From NCBI GenBank assembly GCA_965224275.1, contig CBDCYR010000005.1:1-64000 (forward strand): DNA of 64,000 nucleotides, read 5' to 3'. Shown piece by piece: positions 6,917 through 15,979 of the stretch; within the stretch, counting starts at the first letter, position 1; the number at the start of each line of letters is the position of its first letter. Under the pieces are notes generated by a model. The model saw only the letters and a program-made list of their open reading frames with translations. It made no database searches and was not told where the DNA came from. The DNA comes from CAUZWH01 sp965224275 (GTDB lineage: Bacteria; Pseudomonadota; Alphaproteobacteria; SHVV01). A program made the translations under genes and the position numbers.

Positions 6917-7631
6917 GGTGCTGGCGATGATGACGGCGTTGAAGCTCGCGGGCATGCGCGCCGCCTACGACGACATCCTCGCCGACGGTCTCAAGCGCCG
7001 TCATCCGGTGCAGCAGATCATCGGTACGCTGCTGCAGACCGAGGTCGCCGACAAGCAGGCGCGCTCCATCAAGTACCAGATGGCGTCCGCCAGGCTGCCG
7101 ACGGCCAAGGAGCTGGCCGACTTCGACTTCGCCGCCTCACCGGTCAACGAGCCCCTGATCCAGGAACTCGCCACAGGTGGCTTCCTGGAGGGCAAGCGCA
7201 ACATCGTGCTGGTCGGCGGCACCGGCACCGGCAAGACCCATCTCGCCGTCGCCATCGCCCGCGCCTGCATCCGCAAGGCCGCACGCGGCCGCTTCTACAA
7301 CGTCGTCGACCTGGTCAACCATCTCGAGGCCGAACTCCGTGCCGGACGCCAGGGCCGCACCGCAGACCAGCTCATCCGACGCGACTTCGTCATCCTCGAC
7401 GAACTCGGCTACCTGCCCTTCGCCCAGGCCGGCGGCCAGCTGCTGTTCCATCTGATGAGCCGGCTCTACGAGCGCACCTCGATCATCGTCACCACCAACC
7501 TCGCTTTCGGCGAATGGCCCTCCGTCTTCGGCGACCCCAAGATGACCACAGCCCTGCTCGACCGCCTGACCCACCATTGCGAGATCATCGAGACCGGCAA
7601 CGAGAGCTGGCGCTTCAAGAACCGCTGCTGA
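6903..7631 (+). CDS. istB: IS21-family AAA+ helper ATPase IstB
   Basis: 242 residues with Walker A GGTGTGKTH (about 105-113), Walker B FVILDELGY (about 162-170) and the sensor-1 stretch IIVTTNLAFGEWPSVFGD typical of IstB. The protein resembles DnaA/DnaC-type AAA+ ATPases and assembles on target DNA to recruit IstA. It begins inside the end of istA, so the two are translationally coupled. The full family length is present. Confidence 0.95.
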   Translation: MERHEVLAMMTALKLAGMRAAYDDILADGLKRRHPVQQIIGTLLQTEVADKQARSIKYQMASARLPTAKELADFDFAASPVNEPLIQELATGGFLEGKRNIVLVGGTGTGKTHLAVAIARACIRKAARGRFYNVVDLVNHLEAELRAGRQGRTADQLIRRDFVILDELGYLPFAQAGGQLLFHLMSRLYERTSIIVTTNLAFGEWPSVFGDPKMTTALLDRLTHHCEIIETGNESWRFKNRC

Positions 7632-7778
7632 CCCGGCAGGCCGTGCCTGCGGCCCGCTTGCCCCGCTGGGTCAACCCGTACCTCCCACGCGGCTTCGCTC
7701 CGCGCACCGCAAGGCGCTACACGAAGCCGCTCGGGTCCCCCCTATTGACTACCGGGACAACCTCCGCCGTGCCGCTCA

Positions 7779-7831
7779 GGGGGGTCAATATTGCACGCCG
7801 ATTGGGGGTCAATTTTGGACGCCGATTGACA
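7779..7831. repeat. Right end of the IS21 element with duplicated transposase-binding motifs
   Basis: Two copies of the motif in inverted orientation to the left end: GGGGGTCAATATTGCACGCC ending at 7801, and a copy at 7804-7831 that ends in GATTGACA. About 150 bases between istB and this repeat (7632-7778) hold no recognisable gene. Confidence 0.85.
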
Positions 7832-8613
7832 GTTCTGATCAAGAAAAGACACGATCGCATCGAGCGACGCCTGATGCGACAGCACATCATGGGCATCGGG
7901 TATCGATACCAGCAGCGATTGCGATCCGGGGCGGTCGACCATGAATTGGCCGCAATGTCCGCGTTGCCTCGGCGCCCGGTTGGGATCGTACCAGGGGTCA
8001 CTCGACCCGACGATGGCGAGCAGTGGTGCCTCCCGCGGTCCCTCGATCCCGCGCACCACGCTGCGTCCAACACAAGTCCACTGTGTGACCACGCGCGCCC
8101 GAAATTCATCGCCGCGATACAGCGCGGTTGCAACACCGCCTTCGCTGGTGCCGACAAGAAACATGTTTGTCGGGGCAACCCACGGCATTGCCAGTAAACG
8201 CTGGACGGCGTAACTGATCTCGGCCTGACGGAAATCATAAACAAAGAGATTGTAGCCGCCGGTTCGAGTATCAGGATCACATTGGAGCGGACGATACCGC
8301 CGGGCCAGGCTATCAGGCGCGATCACCACGAAGCCGGCATTGGCCAAACGTTTGAAGAACCCGTATTGCCCGATGCCCGTACATCCATGCATGTAAACAA
8401 TCACCGGCCATGTCGCGCCGCGCCGCTGCGCGGCCCGCCATGTCGAAAACGCACCACTGTCTATTTGATCAATGGTCGGTGGCCTGCCGCGCTTGCCGGC
8501 CACACCGCGACCCCTTTATCCCACGTCAATTCAAGGTCCGAGCGTCGGTCGACGAGAGCACCACTGCAGCCCGCCAGCCCCCAACCAATGACCACCACTA
8601 GAAGCAAGCGCAC
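7832..8613 (-). pseudogene. Lipoprotein alpha/beta hydrolase (dienelactone-hydrolase-like), frameshifted and cut by the IS
   Basis: A GTG at 8613 with AGGGGA upstream begins MRLLLVVVIGWGLAGCSG, a lipoprotein signal with lipobox LAGC. That frame runs to WPASAAGH and ends. The rest of the protein is in another frame (GRPPTIDQIDSGAFSTWRAA, then VIVYMHGCTGIGQYGFF); one base is missing near 8481-8490. The hydrolase part shows the oxyanion motif YMHGCTG, nucleophile elbow VGTSEGG, acid in GSSDPWYD and the histidine in PDAHDVLSHQ. The C-terminus reaches FLDQN at 7832, where the IS21 element begins and supplies foreign codons. The gene sits 10 bases after ispE, probably in one transcript. Likely non-functional. 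Confidence 0.8.
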
Positions 8614-8622
8614 TGAAGTCCC

Positions 8623-9531
8623 CTACAAAGCAGCCTGATCGTCGACAAATAGCCGCGTGGCTCGTACCCACCAGTGTGGATATGCCGTCACCGCGTCGGT
8701 CGCCGTGTCCGAGGCACTTGATTGGTCGTCAAACAACCCGAAACAGGTGGCGCCGCTGCCGGACATTCTCGCCAACAGACAGTTCGGTTGATCTTGCAGA
8801 AATGAAAGGACCCGTTCGATTTCCGGCGCCAGATCGATCGCTGAGGTAGTCAAATCGTTGCGCCGTCCTCTCAACCACTCGATTAAGTCGCTCAACTCAA
8901 GAAATGACGGCAGATCAGCTTCGATGACCCCCAGCGATTTGGGCACGCACCGGCCGTAGACATCGGAAGTCGACACGAGCACACCAGGATTGATTAGAAC
9001 AATCGACAGCCCTGGCAGTGTGGGGCGCGCCGCAATCTGGTCACCGACGCCGCCCACCAGCACCGCGCAAGCCGCCAAGCAGGCAGGGACATCGGCGCCC
9101 AGTCCCGAGGCGATCCGCGCCACCGGCCGCGCCGCAATGTCGAGTTCCCAAAGCGCGCCAAGCGCCTTAATCGTAGCCGCAGCATCGCTCGATCCGCCAC
9201 CGATCCCGGCGGCAACCGGCAATGTTTTTGTTAGATGAATTTCCGCGCCAGCGCGATGCGCTCGGGCGTCGTATTCAACAAGGTTTCCATCTCGCAAGCT
9301 TTGTGCCGCGCGCATGACAACATTGTTCGGCCCGACCGCCTCTGCGAATGGTCCGTCGACCGCCAGAGTCAGGTTATTGGCCGGGCTGACCGTGACGACG
9401 TCGCTAACATCACAGAACGCAATCAAACTCTGAATGTTGTGTCGACCGTCTGCCCGGCGATCAAGAACGTGCAGAAAAAGGTTTATTTTCGCCGGCGCAA
9501 AAACACTGATGGGGAACGATCGATCAGGCAT
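8623..9531 (-). CDS. ispE: 4-diphosphocytidyl-2-C-methyl-D-erythritol kinase
   Basis: 302 residues of the GHMP kinase superfamily. Motif 1 is APAKINLFLHVLDRRADGRH, motif 2 PVAAGIGGGSSDAAATIKAL (the phosphate loop), and motif 3 lies in LLARMSGSGATCFGLF near the C-terminus. It phosphorylates CDP-ME in the MEP isoprenoid pathway; ispH of the same pathway lies at 40551. The length is normal. It follows the TPR gene by about 29 bases and precedes the damaged lipoprotein gene by 10 bases on the same strand, so these are probably cotranscribed. Confidence 0.95.
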   Translation of the reverse strand: MPDRSFPISVFAPAKINLFLHVLDRRADGRHNIQSLIAFCDVSDVVTVSPANNLTLAVDGPFAEAVGPNNVVMRAAQSLRDGNLVEYDARAHRAGAEIHLTKTLPVAAGIGGGSSDAAATIKALGALWELDIAARPVARIASGLGADVPACLAACAVLVGGVGDQIAARPTLPGLSIVLINPGVLVSTSDVYGRCVPKSLGVIEADLPSFLELSDLIEWLRGRRNDLTTSAIDLAPEIERVLSFLQDQPNCLLARMSGSGATCFGLFDDQSSASDTATDAVTAYPHWWVRATRLFVDDQAAL

Positions 9532-9560
9532 AACAGCGCCCTGGCGGCCAGCACCGTCCT

Positions 9561-11318
9561 CTAGGGACTTAAGCCCTCGTCCAGTTTGCGTTTTATCTCG
9601 GGAATGAACTTATCTTCGGGTTCGAATGCGAGCGCGCGTTGCCATTGAAAACGCGCCTCCACTTCACGCCCGACCTGCCAATAAGCATCGCCGAGATGAT
9701 CGTTGATCACCGGATCCTGCGGCCTTAACTCCACGGCGCGTTCAAGCTGTTTTACCGCGCCGGGGAATTCACCAAGTCGGAACAGCACCCACCCCAAACT
9801 GTCGACGATGTAACCGTCGCGCGGGCGCAAGCTAACCGCCTTCTCGATCATCTTACGTGCCCGATCCAGGTTTTGCCCCTGCTCGATCCACGAATAGCCT
9901 AGATAGTTGAGGACCAAGGGCTGATCTGGTCTTAGTTCGAGGGCGCGTAGGAAATCGGCTTCGGCACGTTTCCAATCCTTCGCCCTCTCAAGCGCGATGC
10001 CACGCGCGTAGAGCAGGGTCCAATTCGCGGTCGCGAGATCAGGTACGCGCTTAACCGCGCGATCGTATTCCGAAACCGCCTCGCGCCAGCGTTCACGCGA
10101 GCGATACAAATCACCCAGCGCCACCAGCGAATCCGTTCGTTTTGGTTGCCGTTTGGCCATCCGGCGCAACAAAACGATTGCGTCATCGTAACGCTCCATG
10201 CGCTGCAGACTCGATGCGGTTCTAAGTTGAGAATCCCATGCGTAGTCAGATTTCGGCGCGATCTGCTCATACGCGGCGATGGCTTTCTCCCAGTGCTGAT
10301 GCGATTCCAAAATCCTACCGATCAGAACCTGTGCGACCGGATAGTCTGGAACCAGGTAGACCGCCAGGCGCGCATAGATCATCGCCGCTTCAAGGGCGCC
10401 CTCCTGCGACAGCACTGTCGCCACGCCAAACAGCGCCTCGGCCAATCCGGCCCGAGCATCGATAACGAATCGTTTGGGCGAACCACCCTGACCCGCAGTT
10501 TGGAACAGTCCCACCAGGACCACGTCGTCGGGATCAACTTCCAAGGCGCGCTGATAGATCTTTTTGGCATCTTCGCCGCGCCCGCTGCGTTCGAGGAAAT
10601 TGCCATATGCCTGGAACCAGCGAAGGTCACCCCCTTTGTCACCTTCAACGAGGCTTCGGTAGGCGGTTTCGGCCTTGTCGTCATTGCCCGCCAGATCATC
10701 GATCAGAGCGTCGTGATAACGTTGAAAATTGACAAACGCTTTACGCTTCGCGAGTAGCGCAAGCGACTTTGTCGCGCCGTCAAACTGCGACAAGCCGGCC
10801 TGCGTCCATGCCGTTACCAATGGTACGATCAAGCGGTTGATGCGACGTTTAGAAGCCTTGCCCGCGTGGCTTTGGGCTGTCTTGAAATCCGATCGTTTAG
10901 CAGCCGCGACGGCGAGCACAATATTGCCGAGAGCTGAACGGGGCTCGCGTTTCTGAATTTTACTGGCCAGCTCCAATGCCAAATCCATTTGCCCGTCGGC
11001 GATCGATACAGCGAACGCTTCGGCCTGAAGTTGTTCGTTTCCAGGATCACCCGCCAACGCGAACGCGAGAAAATCGGCTGCTGACGCGCTATCCCCATCC
11101 CGGCGCGCCGCGCGCCCGGCGAGATAACGCCCCAGCGTTGAGGGCTCTTGGGCTCCGTCCGCTGTTTTCGTGAGCTGCCCGACAGGCGGATCGCTAAGCT
11201 GATTCACAGCTCCAACCGGTGCCACCCCGAGTAACGCTAATAACGTCACTGCAGCGAGTTTCAGTATATGCCGCGATCGATTGTCTCGATTACTGCTGGA
11301 ATGCATCTTGCTTGTCAT
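9561..11318 (-). CDS. Exported TPR-repeat protein
   Basis: About 585 residues from the ATG at 11318 (another at 11306). The open frame continues upstream into the etf-QO gene but the sequence there is not conserved. A hydrophobic signal segment (HILKLAAVTLLALLGVAPVG) leads a chain of tetratricopeptide repeats throughout, for example AEADFLRALELRPDQPLVLN, AVKQLERAVELRPQDPV and WQRALAFEPEDKFIPEI. It has the look of the alphaproteobacterial TPR proteins found next to ispE and etf-QO. TPR domains hold other proteins; partners are unknown. No catalytic domain was seen. Confidence 0.85.
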   Translation of the reverse strand: MTSKMHSSSNRDNRSRHILKLAAVTLLALLGVAPVGAVNQLSDPPVGQLTKTADGAQEPSTLGRYLAGRAARRDGDSASAADFLAFALAGDPGNEQLQAEAFAVSIADGQMDLALELASKIQKREPRSALGNIVLAVAAAKRSDFKTAQSHAGKASKRRINRLIVPLVTAWTQAGLSQFDGATKSLALLAKRKAFVNFQRYHDALIDDLAGNDDKAETAYRSLVEGDKGGDLRWFQAYGNFLERSGRGEDAKKIYQRALEVDPDDVVLVGLFQTAGQGGSPKRFVIDARAGLAEALFGVATVLSQEGALEAAMIYARLAVYLVPDYPVAQVLIGRILESHQHWEKAIAAYEQIAPKSDYAWDSQLRTASSLQRMERYDDAIVLLRRMAKRQPKRTDSLVALGDLYRSRERWREAVSEYDRAVKRVPDLATANWTLLYARGIALERAKDWKRAEADFLRALELRPDQPLVLNYLGYSWIEQGQNLDRARKMIEKAVSLRPRDGYIVDSLGWVLFRLGEFPGAVKQLERAVELRPQDPVINDHLGDAYWQVGREVEARFQWQRALAFEPEDKFIPEIKRKLDEGLSP

Positions 11319-11385
11319 CCGGTTGAACGTTTTTATGCGCGATTCACTAAGAACAGCCGCGCCCCAGCGCAACCTGCGTCCGGCA

Positions 11386-13044
11386 CTACATATTAGGATA
11401 GTTTGGCCCTCCGCCACCCTCGGGCACGATCCAATTGATATTTTGTGTGGGATCCTTGATGTCGCAGGTCTTGCAGTGGACACAGTTCTGGGCGTTGATC
11501 TGTAGCCTCGGATTGTCGCCGCTATCATCGCGAATGATCTCATAGACGCCCGCCGGGCAGTAGCGCTGTTCGGGCGCGTCGTAGGTTGTCAAATTGTGCG
11601 TAATTGGCACCGCTATATCTTTAAGTGTTAGGTGAGCTGGCTGATCTTCTTCATGGTTGGTGTTTGATAAGAATACCGATGAGTTCCGATCGAAGGCCAC
11701 CACCCCGTCTGGCTTGGGATAATCGATCTTGGGGCAATCGGTCGCTTTGCGCAGGCGTGTGTGGTCGGCGTGATGGGGCAACGTCCAAGGTACTCGCCCC
11801 CGCAAAACCTTCAGCTCGAAGCCAGCGTACAGGGTGCCGAGTAACAGGCCCCAGTTGAGAGACGGTCGGAAGTTTCGCACCGCCCGAAGCTCATCGTAAA
11901 CCCAAGTTGATTTCAATCGTTCGGGGTAACTGGTTACGACATCGGCGCCGCGCCCCCCCTTTAGTGATTCGAATAGGCTTTCGGCCAGGGTCATGCCGGA
12001 TTTCATTGCCGTGTGGCTGCCCTTGATCTTGGGCATATTCATGAAACCGGCACCGCACCCGATCAAAGCACCGCCGGGGAAAACGAGCTTAGGGATCGAC
12101 TGATAGCCGCCCTCCGTCATCGACCGCGCGCCGTAGGCAATGCGCTTGCCACCTTCGAAGGTCGGGCGGATAGCCGGATGCATCTTGAAGCGCTGAAACT
12201 CTTGATAGGGATCAAGGTGCGGGTTTCGATAATCGAGCCCAACAACAAAACCGACCGCCACCTGATTGTCGTTCAAATGATAGAGGAACGACCCGCCATA
12301 AACGTCTGAGGCAAGCGGCCACCCGGCCGTATGCGATACCAAACCCTCGCGATGTTTGCCCGGCTCAATTTCCCACAGCTCCTTGATCCCGATTCCGTAG
12401 GTTTGCGGCGTTGTCTCATCGCGCAGATCGAAGCGACCTTCCAACGTCTTGGTAAGCGAGCCACGGCAGCCTTCGGCGAAGACGGTGTATTTGGCATGCA
12501 ATTCGACGCCGCGTTCAAACGTTGCTTTGGGCGTCCGGTCTTTGGCGATGCCCATGTCGCCGGTCGCAACCCCCTTAACCGCGCCGTTTTCATCGTACAG
12601 AACGTCTGCGGCCGCGAACCCAGGATAGATCTCGACCCCTAACTCCTCGGCTTGGGAGCCGAGCCAACGGCACAAATTACCTAAACTTATGATGTAATTA
12701 CCGTGGTTCGCGAACTCCTGAGGCATTACCCAACCGGGAACACCGATTAGCCGGTTCTTCGTGAGAAAGCCGAAGCGGTCCTCTTTCACCGGCACCGTAA
12801 CTGGAGCTTCTTTATCGCGCCAATCAGGAATCAATTCGTCAAGCGCGCGCGGTTCGAGCACCGCACCTGAAAGAATATGGGCGCCTACTTCCGATCCTTT
12901 TTCGACAATGCAAACACTGAAATCTGCATCATTCTCGTGACACAACTGTTTCAGTCGTATCGCCGCGGCCAGTCCGGCGGGACCGGCCCCGACGACAACG
13001 ACATCGTAGGTCATCGATTCCCGGGCTTCTGATTCGATTGACAT
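11386..13044 (-). CDS. Electron transfer flavoprotein-ubiquinone oxidoreductase
   Basis: About 552 residues from the ATG at 13044 (an in-frame ATG three codons earlier also exists). It shows the FAD-binding motif YDVVVVGAGPAGLAAAIRLK at the N-terminus, the family's GGYQSIPKLVFPGGALIGCG block, and a C-terminal 4Fe-4S region, CPAGVYEI...CVHCKTCDIKDPTQNINW, ending GGGPNYPNM. The membrane-associated enzyme passes electrons from ETF, reduced by acyl-CoA and amine dehydrogenases, to ubiquinone. It is divergent from the UDG-like gene at 13190. No ETF subunit genes are in the window. Confidence 0.96.
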   Translation of the reverse strand: MSIESEARESMTYDVVVVGAGPAGLAAAIRLKQLCHENDADFSVCIVEKGSEVGAHILSGAVLEPRALDELIPDWRDKEAPVTVPVKEDRFGFLTKNRLIGVPGWVMPQEFANHGNYIISLGNLCRWLGSQAEELGVEIYPGFAAADVLYDENGAVKGVATGDMGIAKDRTPKATFERGVELHAKYTVFAEGCRGSLTKTLEGRFDLRDETTPQTYGIGIKELWEIEPGKHREGLVSHTAGWPLASDVYGGSFLYHLNDNQVAVGFVVGLDYRNPHLDPYQEFQRFKMHPAIRPTFEGGKRIAYGARSMTEGGYQSIPKLVFPGGALIGCGAGFMNMPKIKGSHTAMKSGMTLAESLFESLKGGRGADVVTSYPERLKSTWVYDELRAVRNFRPSLNWGLLLGTLYAGFELKVLRGRVPWTLPHHADHTRLRKATDCPKIDYPKPDGVVAFDRNSSVFLSNTNHEEDQPAHLTLKDIAVPITHNLTTYDAPEQRYCPAGVYEIIRDDSGDNPRLQINAQNCVHCKTCDIKDPTQNINWIVPEGGGGPNYPNM

Positions 13045-13189
13045 TTGCCGCACACTAAGTAGTCGTGACGAATAGTCGGTGGCGTAGCCGCTTGTTGTGG
13101 GTCACCGTTATGCCGCGCCTGCTCCCGTGTGGTCAACTTCGAGGCCGTCACGGCTTTGTGCGAATTGGCTCAGGTGATACCGTTGTCCG

Positions 13190-14029
13190 ATGAGCGCGCG
13201 ACGACGCCAAGCGGCTGAATTACTAGAGCTACAGGCCGCCTTCGGTGCCGATGAGGCCTATACCGATCAGCCGCAGAATCGCTATGCCGCGGACCAGGAC
13301 CGCCCTCCAGTGCCGGTCACGACACCGGCACCTGAATCACAACCGATCGCGCCCGCCCGCTCTGCCAGGGCGTCAGCATCGCACGTCCCTCTTGCTCTCG
13401 AATCGCAGGCCGCTGCAACCGCCAGTGCGCGCGAATTGGCCAGCAAATGTTCCGACCTCGCGCAACTGGCCGATGCGATTAGAAATTTCGAAGGCAGTTC
13501 GCTTAAGCAAACCGCGACAAATCTGGTTTTTGGCGACGGCAATCCGCACGCCAACACAATGTGGATCGGTGAGGCACCGGGCGCCGACGAGGACCGACTC
13601 GGCAAACCATTCGTCGGGGTTAGTGGGCAACTGTTGGACCGTATGCTAGCGGCAATCGGTCTCGATCGAGAGCACGCCTATGTTTCGAATATTCTGCCTT
13701 GGCGCCCACCGGGTAACCGCAAGCCGACGACAGCTGAGACTGAGATCTTCCTGCCTTTTCTTGAACGCCACATCGCGCTGGTGGCGCCAAATATTCTTGT
13801 GCTCGTAGGCGGCACCGCTGCAAGCACCTTGCTCCGCCGGCCGGAAGGAATAACCAAATTGCGTGGGCGATGGTTGACTTACAGCTCCGCAGACGGCGCT
13901 GCGCCACGCGAGATTGCCGTCATGCCGATCTACCATCCAGCCTACCTTCTGCGCCAACCGGCCCTGAAGCGTGATGCCTGGCGCGATCTTTTGACCATCA
14001 AGGAAGCCGCCCATAGGAGCGACAGTTAG
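13190..14029 (+). CDS. Family-4-like uracil-DNA glycosylase, apparently without the iron-sulfur cysteines
   Basis: 279 residues. The first ~100 are Ala/Pro/Gln-rich and not conserved. The core has motif A GEAPGADEDRLGKPFVGVSG, the ILPWRPPGNRKPT stretch, and motif B HPAYLLRQPALKRDAWRDL, all typical of the UDG superfamily that removes uracil from DNA. Classical family-4 enzymes bind a [4Fe-4S] cluster through four cysteines. Here the only cysteine in the whole protein is in ASKCSD; the equivalent positions read EGSSLK and LPWRPP. Activity may persist, as in related alphaproteobacterial proteins, but this was not shown. Confidence 0.85.
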   Translation: MSARRRQAAELLELQAAFGADEAYTDQPQNRYAADQDRPPVPVTTPAPESQPIAPARSARASASHVPLALESQAAATASARELASKCSDLAQLADAIRNFEGSSLKQTATNLVFGDGNPHANTMWIGEAPGADEDRLGKPFVGVSGQLLDRMLAAIGLDREHAYVSNILPWRPPGNRKPTTAETEIFLPFLERHIALVAPNILVLVGGTAASTLLRRPEGITKLRGRWLTYSSADGAAPREIAVMPIYHPAYLLRQPALKRDAWRDLLTIKEAAHRSDS

Positions 14030-14118
14030 CAAGGTTTTGTGGAGATATAACCCGCAGCTACTATATGCAGTAGACTATCCCTTGTGGGATATCACCTAGT
14101 GGTCCTTGCGGTGGACTG

Positions 14119-14165
14119 GCGGATTGGTTATTTAGCAACCTGAGGAAATCCGCCGAATAAGGCGG
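14119..14165 (+). promoter_or_regulatory. Two mutually exclusive hairpins before the transglycosylase gene
   Basis: GCGGATT (14119-14125) pairs with AATCCGC (14147-14153), and inside that loop GGTT pairs with AACC. The second stem, CCGCC (14150-14154) with GGCGG (14161-14165), uses some of the same bases, so only one can form at a time. It lies 5 bases before the ATG at 14171 and 20 before that at 14186. An earlier small hairpin TATCCC-TTGT-GGGATA is at about 14076-14091. A regulatory leader is possible; no known riboswitch was recognised. Confidence 0.3.
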
Positions 14166-14185
14166 CGCAAATGTTGACCATAAAG

Positions 14186-15979
14186 ATGCGACAACACCGG
14201 CGTTGGGCCGGGTCGGTTTACTTCGCCGCAGGCGTTGCGTTTTCGCTCGCGCTATCGCCAACGCTAGCATCGGCCGAGTCGCCCACATCGGATCCATCCA
14301 TCGAGTTGCTCGGCGCCGACGATGTCGCGCGTTACCGGCAGATCTTCACACTTCAGGAAAGTGGAAACTGGCGCCAGGCAGACCGGATCGTCAGTACCCT
14401 CGATAATCGCCTGCTAATCGGGCGGGTTCTTTTTCAGCGCTACATGCATCCGACAAAGTATCGCTCTAAGTACAAAGAGCTCTACGACTGGATGAAAGCC
14501 TATGCCGATCAGCCAGGGGCAAAACGCATCTATCGGCTCGCGCTACACCGACAGCCCAAAGGCTACAAATCCCCCCGCCGTCCGGCTGGTTCAGTCGGTC
14601 TACGCACCGATGCAGTCGCAGAGCCGGCCTACAAATCAACACGAAAACGCTCGGCCCACCAACGTCGGTTGGTGCGCACCATACGCTACGGCATCGAGCG
14701 ACAGATCCGTCGCGGCAACCCACGCGGCGCCGAAGCCAGATTGGCGCGCAAGGAAACGCGCCGCCTGCTCGACGACATCGAATTTGACGAAATGAGGCGA
14801 CGGGTTGCCGCCGCCTATTTCTTCAAAGGCGATGATAAGCGCGCTTTCAAACTTGCCTCACTTGCGGCCAAGCGGTCACGCACGCAAGTTCCCCTCGCCG
14901 ACTGGACCGCGGGCCTCGCCGCTTGGCGATTGGGTCATCACGACTCTGCGCGTGGGCACTTCGAAGCACTAGCCCGGTCGCAGGTTTCATCGGGATGGAA
15001 CGTCGCCGCGGGTGCTTTTTGGGCCGCGCGGGCAAACTTGGTCACACAGCGACCAACGCAGGTTAACTCGCTCCTCGCGAAAGCCGCCAGCTATCCGCAT
15101 ACCTTCTATGGACTAATCGCGGCGCGCCTGCTCGGCCGAGATATTGCATTCGACTGGATGCCACCACCGCTCGAGGAAACGGCAGCTAAGAGACTGCTCC
15201 AAAACGCTGGGGTCCGGCGGGCCGTCGCGTTGCGGCAGATCGATCAGATCTTCTGGTCGGAGTCCGAATTTGCAATTGCTTCCACGGCCGCCGATCCCAC
15301 GCAACAGGTTTCACTGCTCGGTCTTGCCACCCGGCTGGAACTTGCGCGAGCCCAGCTGACGATCGGTCGTGGGGTGCTCAAGGCTGGGGGTGGCGTCTAC
15401 GATAGTGCCAAATATCCCCTGCCCGCCTATCGCCAAAAGGAATGGTCCGGCATCGATCGGGCACTTGTTTACGCCTTCATTCGGCAAGAATCCGAGTTCA
15501 ATAGGCGCGCACAGAGCCCGCGCGGCGCCCGCGGACTAATGCAACTTATGCCGCGCACAGCAAGTGCGATGGCTCAGGACAGGAATTTGCGCCGCCGCAA
15601 CCGTTGGCGCTTGTTTTCGCCTGAATTGAATATCGAGCTCGGACAGAAATATCTGGCACATCTGATCCAGCTCAAGGAGGTCCAGGGAAATCTGTTTCTG
15701 ATGGCCGCAGCTTATAACGGCGGACCCGGGAATTTGAGGAAGTGGCGTCGGCGAACCAACCACGGGGACGACCCGTTGCTATTCATCGAAAGCCTGCCAT
15801 CGCTCGAAACCCGCCTATTCATCGAACGCGTTCTCGCTAATTTCTGGATCTACCGCGAGCGGTTGGGTCAAGACACCCCCTCGCTTGATGCGATCGCAGC
15901 CGGAAACTGGCCCTACTACTTTGCGCTCGACGTCAAAGGAATCCGCGTCGCGCAATACCGGGCTTTCGATGCCAATTGA
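14186..15979 (+). CDS. slt: Soluble lytic murein transglycosylase (Slt70-like)
   Basis: About 597 residues; the ATG at 14186 (or 14171) begins a signal peptide ending in LASAES. The long middle is the helical, TPR-like superhelix of Slt enzymes. The C-terminal lysozyme-like catalytic domain (about residues 430-570) has the catalytic glutamate in FIRQESEFN, then RGLMQLMPRTASAMA, INIELGQKYL-type motif (NIELGQKYLAHLI) and AAYNGGPGNLRKW. It cleaves glycan strands in the periplasm, leaving 1,6-anhydromuramic ends. The insert around residues 125-150 is basic and proline-rich and not part of the usual core. The gene overlaps moaB by 11 bases. Confidence 0.92.
   Translation: MRQHRRWAGSVYFAAGVAFSLALSPTLASAESPTSDPSIELLGADDVARYRQIFTLQESGNWRQADRIVSTLDNRLLIGRVLFQRYMHPTKYRSKYKELYDWMKAYADQPGAKRIYRLALHRQPKGYKSPRRPAGSVGLRTDAVAEPAYKSTRKRSAHQRRLVRTIRYGIERQIRRGNPRGAEARLARKETRRLLDDIEFDEMRRRVAAAYFFKGDDKRAFKLASLAAKRSRTQVPLADWTAGLAAWRLGHHDSARGHFEALARSQVSSGWNVAAGAFWAARANLVTQRPTQVNSLLAKAASYPHTFYGLIAARLLGRDIAFDWMPPPLEETAAKRLLQNAGVRRAVALRQIDQIFWSESEFAIASTAADPTQQVSLLGLATRLELARAQLTIGRGVLKAGGGVYDSAKYPLPAYRQKEWSGIDRALVYAFIRQESEFNRRAQSPRGARGLMQLMPRTASAMAQDRNLRRRNRWRLFSPELNIELGQKYLAHLIQLKEVQGNLFLMAAAYNGGPGNLRKWRRRTNHGDDPLLFIESLPSLETRLFIERVLANFWIYRERLGQDTPSLDAIAAGNWPYYFALDVKGIRVAQYRAFDAN

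Larger units (their letters stand above)
5286..7831. mobile_element. IS21-family insertion sequence
   Basis: About 2,546 bp carrying istA and istB in the usual overlapping order. The left end reads TGTTGTTCGGCGTGGAATAT and the right end, reverse-complemented, TGTCAATCGGCGTCCAAAAT, so it has TG...CA termini. Each end carries a second copy of the 20-base binding motif (left 5292-5313 and 5327-5347; right 7779-7801 and 7804-7831), as IS21 elements do. Both genes appear intact, so the element may be active. The flanks (CTACG on the left, GTTCT on the right) do not form the 4-8 base duplication expected after simple insertion, and they belong to two different genes. Confidence 0.92.

Noticed and set aside
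8282..8638. A 118-codon plus-strand frame opposite the lipoprotein hydrolase
   Set aside because: Antisense to a recognisable gene and without conserved features.
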